This document shows positions 58,621 through 64,000 of a DNA stretch of 64,000 bases, one piece after another. The stretch is taken from the NCBI GenBank assembly GCA_030068145.1, contig JAPJBO010000025.1, forward strand, positions 288,501 through 352,500. Reading direction: 5' to 3'. Below the pieces are notes generated by a model that searched no databases, was not told the DNA's origin, and was given only the letters and a program-made list of their open reading frames with translations. Origin of the DNA: Diplonema papillatum (taxonomy: Eukaryota; Euglenozoa; Diplonemea; Diplonemida; Diplonemidae). How positions within the stretch are numbered: the first letter of the stretch is position 1; each line of letters opens with the position of its first letter. The position numbers and the translations under genes were made by a program.

Positions 58621-60050
58621 CCGGAAATCTCCGGAAAGATGGTACCCGCATTTCAACTCGTCTCGGAAAAGGTCAGTCGACGACCGTATGCAGGTGAGTG
58701 GAGGCCCTGGGACTGCGAAGGCGTGACCACCCCATAAGGAGGACTCTCTATCTTGCGTTATCTCTCTGTCCCAGTCGCCATAGCAACCTTATCTTCGGCC
58801 AAGCATCATCCTGCAACCCTGCTTTCAGGATGGCCATCGTGCCTCTCATTTTGGTTATCAACCTTACTCCTCGCTCGAATTGCCGTCTTCGACCGTAGCC
58901 CCTGGTCCTGGTGGTTAGGGTTAGCATGCAAAGAGCCTGTGGCGATAATCTGCATCTGCTCTCTTTCGTGACTACCTCTTCGTGCTACCTCTCTTCGTCA
59001 CTGGTACCTTATCTTGCACCTGTCTTCGATGATGGCGAGTCCTTACGCCGCCGCTTCGTTGCAGCGGCCGTCCTAGTGTCGTCGCCTTCTGCGGCGTTCT
59101 CGATGGCGGTGTTGGCGCCGGCATCCGCCGCTTCCCTTGTGGCGCTTTGGGCCGATGGTCGCAGCCTGCGTCTCGACTTCGGTGTCGCTTCGGGCGTCCC
59201 CGGGGGCGAAGGCCAGCCCTCCGGGGCATTCGGGCAAAATCGGGAAACGAGTTGTGCATAATGGCCCACTACCTGCAGGCTGTGCATAAATAGCTATTTC
59301 CCGCGCCTGGAGGATTGGTAAATTCGAAATTTTCGAATTTAGCGCTCAATCAAAGGTTGGCGAAATAAAAGCGAGAATTAAATTCAATTTGCAATAGAAT
59401 CTCTGGACGTGAAACTAAATGAGCTGCTATACTCCGGGGAGCTGAAAACAGTTGAACAAATTTGTTTCCTTACGGTGCTTGGGCGATGGCCGTGTTGTCT
59501 TCTGTAGCTTTGCCGAGGTTGATCGTCGCTTCTTCGTCTTCGCTCTCGAGACCGGGCTTCGCACTTCGTCTTCAGCTGCTTTCAGAAGTACCAGCACCAC
59601 GTTGGCGCGCTTCGCTTGCTTCGGCCGAGGCGCAGCAGGTACACAAATTGCCCAGTAGCAACACTGCCAAGAGCAGCGAAGAGAAATTGCTTCGACACGA
59701 ACGTACTTAGTACGTTAGAAGCATGATATCTGAACCTGTCAATGAACACAATTGGTGCTGCCGCGGGGCTTCTCAGCTCCGCTTTCCGCTTCTGCGCCGT
59801 CCATCCGACCCCTCTCGCCACCGCACGATGGTACCCTTTCCGACAGCAGTGTCCGGGCCTCCAGCTCCTCTTGCCATGCTCGCACGCTGGCATCTTGTGG
59901 TCAACAGCGGAGAGCGCGACAAACTTCGCCGCCGTCAACTCGGCGAAAAATATGTGCTGCGGGACATCTCTCTCCAAAGGGCCCCACATCGCCACGGGGC
60001 CCACCAGCCAGGTCCATCCTGCATCCTGGCGGCCGACCACGCCTTCATGA
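58620..60050 (-). pseudogene. Non-LTR element 3' region, inverted, decayed
   Basis: 58620-58910 is the reverse complement of 41210-41500, the tail of the retroelement fragment at 40.5 kb. Farther upstream on the minus strand (60040-59582) a frame contains PACEHGKRSWRPGHCCRKGY then HRAVARG, a Cys/His cluster like the CCRSGHH motifs at the C-terminus of the 8.4-kb element. 59259-58972 reads as an Arg/Pro-rich tail. No RT motif remains. The assignment rests on the shared tail and the Cys/His pattern. Confidence 0.5.
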
Positions 60051-60761
60051 GAGTGTCCCGCTGCCTCATCAACCAGACGTCAGCCGGCTGTCGGAATATT
60101 GAGTCATAAAGGATACCCCGCCCCCCAAGTATGCAGACGCAGACGTATACACAGGTGTACACGCAAGTATTCGCATAAGAATACGTCGAAGTCCTTCTCC
60201 CTGCGCGAAGGAGAAGTCGCGGATAACGGCGGGAGGCCGGCTCTGAACCCGCCGACTTCGGTGCCGTTGCTCGAGACGCAGCTGGTCGTCTTCCCGCGAG
60301 TCGAACGTGACCCACTGGTTCCCCGACAGACGCCGCCTCACCCCAGGAACGGAAGAGCGTCGTCACTCTTGCGAACCAGCGACTCCCACCTGTTAGAACC
60401 TGATGCGCGGGGTCCCCCATCCACGCAAAGCACCGGACTCCGGCTCACCCTGCAAAGCGGCGTGCCCCACACACCGTCCACGCCCAGATGGCGGTCCCGA
60501 CGACCTTTCCAAATCCCGTGCACACTCATTTTCCCGACCGACTCAGCCGAGCAAATCAGCAGCCGCGCTTCTCTCGCCCACTCCTGCTGCAGGCTGTACC
60601 CCACCCCCAGGACAACCGGGGTCGGGCTGGGTTCGAGGACGGACAGCTTCTGGTCACTGGCTGGCTCATTTTCTGCTGCAGGCACCTGCTTCGGGCCTTC
60701 AGGTCTATTTGAATCAACAATAGATTCCACCCACCTCCGCCTCCTCACAAAACCCGCCACA

Positions 60762-63339
60762 ATGTTCGCCATCCGTGCCGCTGCGAGAGCCACGATCGCT
60801 GTTGCGCCTGTGGCTGCTGTTCAGCTCCGAGCAGCCAGCAAGGCAGCAGTGAAGAAGGTGTCACCGAAGAAGAAGGTTTCGGCCAAGAAGGTGGCACCGA
60901 AGAAGACTGTTGCCAAGGTTCAGAAGAAGACAGCTGTGAAGAAGGTTGTGGCAAAGAAGGTTGCGAAGAAGGCAGTCAAGAAGGCGGTTGTAGCGAAGAA
61001 GGCAGCAGCGAAGATGGCTAAGGCTGCGAAGAAGGCGGCCAAGGCTGCGAAGGTTGCAAAGAAGGCAGAAGCAAAGAAGGCCAAGATTGCGAAGAAGCAT
61101 GCCGCCGTGGCGAAGAAGGCAGAAGCAAAGAAGGCCAAGGCCGCAAAGAAGAAGGCCGCAGTGCTGAAGAAGAAGGCAGCTGCTGCGAAGAAGGCAACAG
61201 CTAAGAAGGCGAAGCTTGCGAAGAAGCATGCCGCCGTGGCGAAGAAGGCAGAAGCAAAGAAGGCCAAGGCCGCGAAGAAGAAGGCCGCAGTGCTGAAGAA
61301 GAAGGCAGCTGCTGCGAAGAAGGCAGCAGCTAAGAAGGCGAAGCTTGCGAAGTTGAAGGCGAAGAAGGCCGCTTCTCCTGCTAAGAAGAGGGCACTTGCC
61401 GCTAAGAAGGCGAAGGCTGCGGCACAGAAGAAGGCAGCACTTGCCAGAAAGAGAGCTGCGGCGAAGAAGAACAAACTGGCCGCACAGAAGAAGGCAGCGA
61501 CTTTGAGAAAGAAGGCAGCGTTGGCGAAGAGGAAGGCAGCCGTGCAGGCGAAGAAGGCGAAGCTGGCAGCCAAGAGAAAGGCTGTCGCGGACAAGAAGAA
61601 GGCCATCAAGGCTGCAGGTGCTGCTAACCCGTACGCCTTGTTCGTTGCCAAGACCACGACAGGCAGCAAGGCCAAGATCAACTTGAAGGATGTCGCTGCG
61701 AAGTGGAAGGTGTGTATCGTGATAGCCATAACCGGGGGAGAAAGCAAGGCCAACAACAGCTGAGAATGTTTGCATCCCGCTAGCCGGGGTACAAAAAGTG
61801 CTCGGGACAGAAATCGAACCTCCCCGGCTCAGGTAGCCAACACCACCAATGACGGTGCCAATAAAAGCAAACATAGGGACCATAGACCATCCTTGGCGCG
61901 GTTGTTTGCTTTAGCTTTGTTCCATGGTAGAGCAAAAGTTATCCTAATACCGTCCCTCAAAGGCACGAGAAGATGTTAAAATTACACAAAGTAGTACAAC
62001 GAAAAGTAAAAGACCCTTTGCCTCCGCTGCAAAACTTGCTAGCGGAGGTAGGTTTTGATTGTCCCGTTCTGTTTCGCGGAACTGTTTGCATCCGGATACG
62101 ATACGGAACTGTTTCATCCGGATATGATACGGGACTGTTTACATCCGGATACGATACGGAACTGTTTCATCCGGATATGATACGGAACTGTTTCATCCGG
62201 ATACGATACGGAACTGTTTCATCCGGATATGATACGGGACTGCTTACATCCGGATACGATACGGAACTGTTTCATCCGGATACGATACGGAACTGTTTCA
62301 TCCGGATACGATACGGAACTGTTTCATCCGGATACGATACGGAACTGTTTCATCCGGGTATGATACGGAACTGTTTGCATCAGGATACGATACGGAACTG
62401 TTTCATCCGGATATGATACGGGACTGTTTACATCCGGGTATGATACGGAACTGTTTGCATCAGGATACGATACGGAACTGTTTCATCCGGATATGATACG
62501 GGACTGTTTACATCCGGGTATGATACGGAACTGTTTGCATCAGGATACGATACGGAACTGTTTCATCCGGATACGATACGGGACTGTTTACATCCGGGTA
62601 TGATACGGAACTGTTTGCATCAGGATACGATACGGAACTGTTTCATCCGGATATGATGCGGAACTGTTTGCATCCGGATATGATACGGGACTGCAGGTGG
62701 GTTGTTTGCCTGGTGCATTGGAGTCACTCGCTTTATTCGTTTCTGGATCTTCCGCGGTGCTTTCCTACTATGGCCTACCGCTTGTATTTCTCAGTACAGG
62801 AGGTCCAGCACGACGACCCTCTACACGTTTTCTTCCGAACCGGATTTGCAAAGCTGTAGAGACCCTGCACGGTAGTGTCAAGAACCTCTACACAGAACCT
62901 GTCGTCTGCGGAGAAAGCGAAGTACGCCGCCGAAGCAAAGAAGAACAGCGCCGCAAGGCAGAAGGTGAGGGCAAGCTTCAAGAAGGTATGCGTTTGCTTT
63001 TCCCCGTGTGTGTGCACTATGGCAACGTTGTTGCCATAGTGGCAATCTGGTGCCCAGCTCACCCAAAACCAGAGGGCTGAAACACACCTCTTTTTCATTT
63101 TAGTTGCCGGACCCTCCGTCAAGACGAACGCACATGGCTCAATTGAGCTCCAGTTTTGTTGGCAATAATTCGCATTCACCCACCCTCCACATGTGCAGGC
63201 ACCGTCGAAGTACGCACTGTACGTGAAGCAGAACTTCGCTGCTGCATACGCTGCCGCCACCAGGAAGACGAACGACAAGAAGCAGGCCTTCAACATGGCC
63301 ACCAAAGAAGTCGCGATGAAGTACAAGAGCAGCCAGTGA
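60762..63339 (+). CDS. Copy 8: H1-like/HMG-box-like mitochondrial protein with internal duplication (392 aa)
   Basis: Exons are 60762-61709, 62896-62985 and 63199-63339. The Lys/Ala domain holds an in-frame direct duplication: AKKHAAVAKKAEAKKAKAAK then KKAAVLKKKAAAAKKA(T/A)AKKAKLAK appears twice, adding about 42 residues; the repeat begins with His, seen only here. Like copies 1 and 2 it has AAKWK. First HMG-like module 287-346 (GAANPYALF; KVRASFKK), second 347-392 (APSKYALYVK, TRKTNDKKQAFN). The candidate trans-splice AG is at 60701-60702. Intron 1 (1,186 bp) carries a 26-bp minisatellite. The frame is open upstream to 60099, but the conserved presequence sets the start at 60762. Confidence 0.85.
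62080..62695. repeat. 26-bp minisatellite in intron 1 of copy 8, about 23 copies
   Basis: Unit GATACGGAACTGTTTCATCC plus GGATAC, with variants GGGACTGTTTACATCC and GAACTGTTTGCATCAGG arranged in repeating groups. The 147-aa frame 61973-62416 is a repeat artefact. Introns 1 of copies 5-7 are under 330 bp and lack it. Confidence 0.93.
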
Positions 63340-64000
63340 ATTGGTGCTTCTGTGCCACCTCCTTTCTCCAGCGCAAACCCCACCTGTTTTCAAACGTTGG
63401 CATCAGGAGGTACGAGCAGGCATTTAACTACGAACCAGAACTACATCGCTGCCCCGTCTGCTCAGGTTCCAGGCTTTTGATTTTTCCGCCAGAGCTGATG
63501 GGTCACATGAACACGTACCGTTCCAAGCCAGTCCTTCCAACTTCCCCTTTTTTCAAACGATCGGCTCACGAGCTCTTCTGTATCCCCTGTCCCCCCTTAG
63601 TTAGAACCACCCCCATTCCCCATCAAAAAAGATGACCTTGAAAGGTTGGGGGTGGGGCGGACCGACGACGAACCTAGGTGTTAGGCTGAAAGTACAGAAT
63701 GGCAATGCGGACGAGATGTCTTTCTGTAGTTCGTCCGTCTACCACCCCTTCCTTTCTCTCTGTACAGTTCCCATTTTCCTTTCAGGGCTACGCTTTAGCT
63801 TTTGAGCTAACGAGGTTCATGCCAACGACTGCATTACTGCACAACGCATTACTGCATTCCCGCATTGTTCCTGCCAGAGTTACCAAGATGCCAAGCTGCT
63901 TAAACATGCCTGACGAGAAGCCTGGCCCACCGCGTAGCATTTTTTCTTGTCTTCTCTTGATTCCGAAGTCGTGTCGACCCAGCGAAAAGCCAAAAGAAAG
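63340..64000. other. Shared 3' flank after copy 8
   Basis: GTTCCAGGCTTTTGATTTTT, CCGCCAGAGCTGATGGG, AAACGATCGGCTCACGAGCT through GCCTGACGAGAAGCCTGGCC, as after copies 3-7. It is cut by the window end, so another gene unit may follow. Confidence 0.75.

Noticed and set aside
60099..60761. In-frame upstream extension of copy 8 to an ATG at 60099
   Set aside because: The extension is absent in the other seven genes, is low in coding character, and would bury the conserved presequence and 5' UTR (AATAGATTCCACCCACCTCC).
61790..61850. tRNA-like antisense string (GGTTCGATTTC, CCTGAGCCGGGG)
   Set aside because: The T-arm stem does not pair and there is no acceptor stem or cloverleaf. No tRNA was found elsewhere either; TAGTGGTATAG near 24285 is only a weak A-box resemblance.
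61973..62416. 147-aa ORF of repeating IRYGTVSSGYD-type units
   Set aside because: Entirely the 26-bp minisatellite within an intron.

Overview
The window is nuclear DNA of a protist with GT-AG introns. It is GC-rich in its genes and crowded with repeats. It is not bacterial: the genes are split by introns, 28S rRNA pieces are scattered as pseudogenes, and non-LTR, tyrosine-recombinase and hAT-type elements are present. My best guess is a euglenozoan, most likely a diplonemid. Three things point that way: a mitochondrially targeted, kinetoplast-associated-protein-like gene family; a retroelement with the order gag, tyrosine recombinase, reverse transcriptase, as I recall for the trypanosome VIPER element; and a conserved AG about 60 nt before every start of the main subfamily, suggesting spliced-leader trans-splicing. 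The taxonomic call is inference (about 0.5).

The backbone is a head-to-tail array of eight paralogous genes on the + strand, with starts at 4092, 20545, 32440, 36553, 43684, 49962, 55192 and 60762. Each has three exons. Exon 1 encodes a basic, Ala/Arg-rich N-terminus that looks like a mitochondrial targeting peptide, a long Lys/Ala-rich histone-H1-like domain, and the first half of an HMG-box-like module. Exon 2 is always 90 nt and completes that module. Exon 3 (141 or 147 nt) encodes a second, shortened HMG-like module ending in KSSQ. All splice junctions are phase 0. The products (339-397 aa) are probably packaging or architectural proteins of mitochondrial DNA.

Layout: 1-4 kb holds repeats, a MITE with ~65-bp inverted repeats and a retroelement tail. 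4.1-14.6 kb is gene 1; its intron 1 holds antisense 28S rRNA and its 8-kb intron 2 holds a nearly full-length non-LTR retrotransposon, two minisatellites and a MITE. 14.6-20.5 kb is repeat-rich spacer. 20.5-30.4 kb is gene 2, whose 8.3-kb intron 1 carries a duplicated unit with a hammerhead-like core, hAT remnants and broken non-LTR pieces on both strands. From 30.4 kb to the end, genes 3-8 have mostly short introns and share a conserved 3' flank. Spacers hold a 28S fragment with a 14-bp target-site duplication, a 169-bp satellite (42.5-43.4 kb), a (GCT)31 tract (46.3 kb), a hAT C-terminal fragment (47 kb) and the VIPER-like element (52.3-54.9 kb).

The eight genes look like dosage or variant copies of one function. 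Everything else is mobile or repetitive DNA that has invaded the introns and spacers, and the oldest-looking copies (1 and 2) carry the largest insertions.
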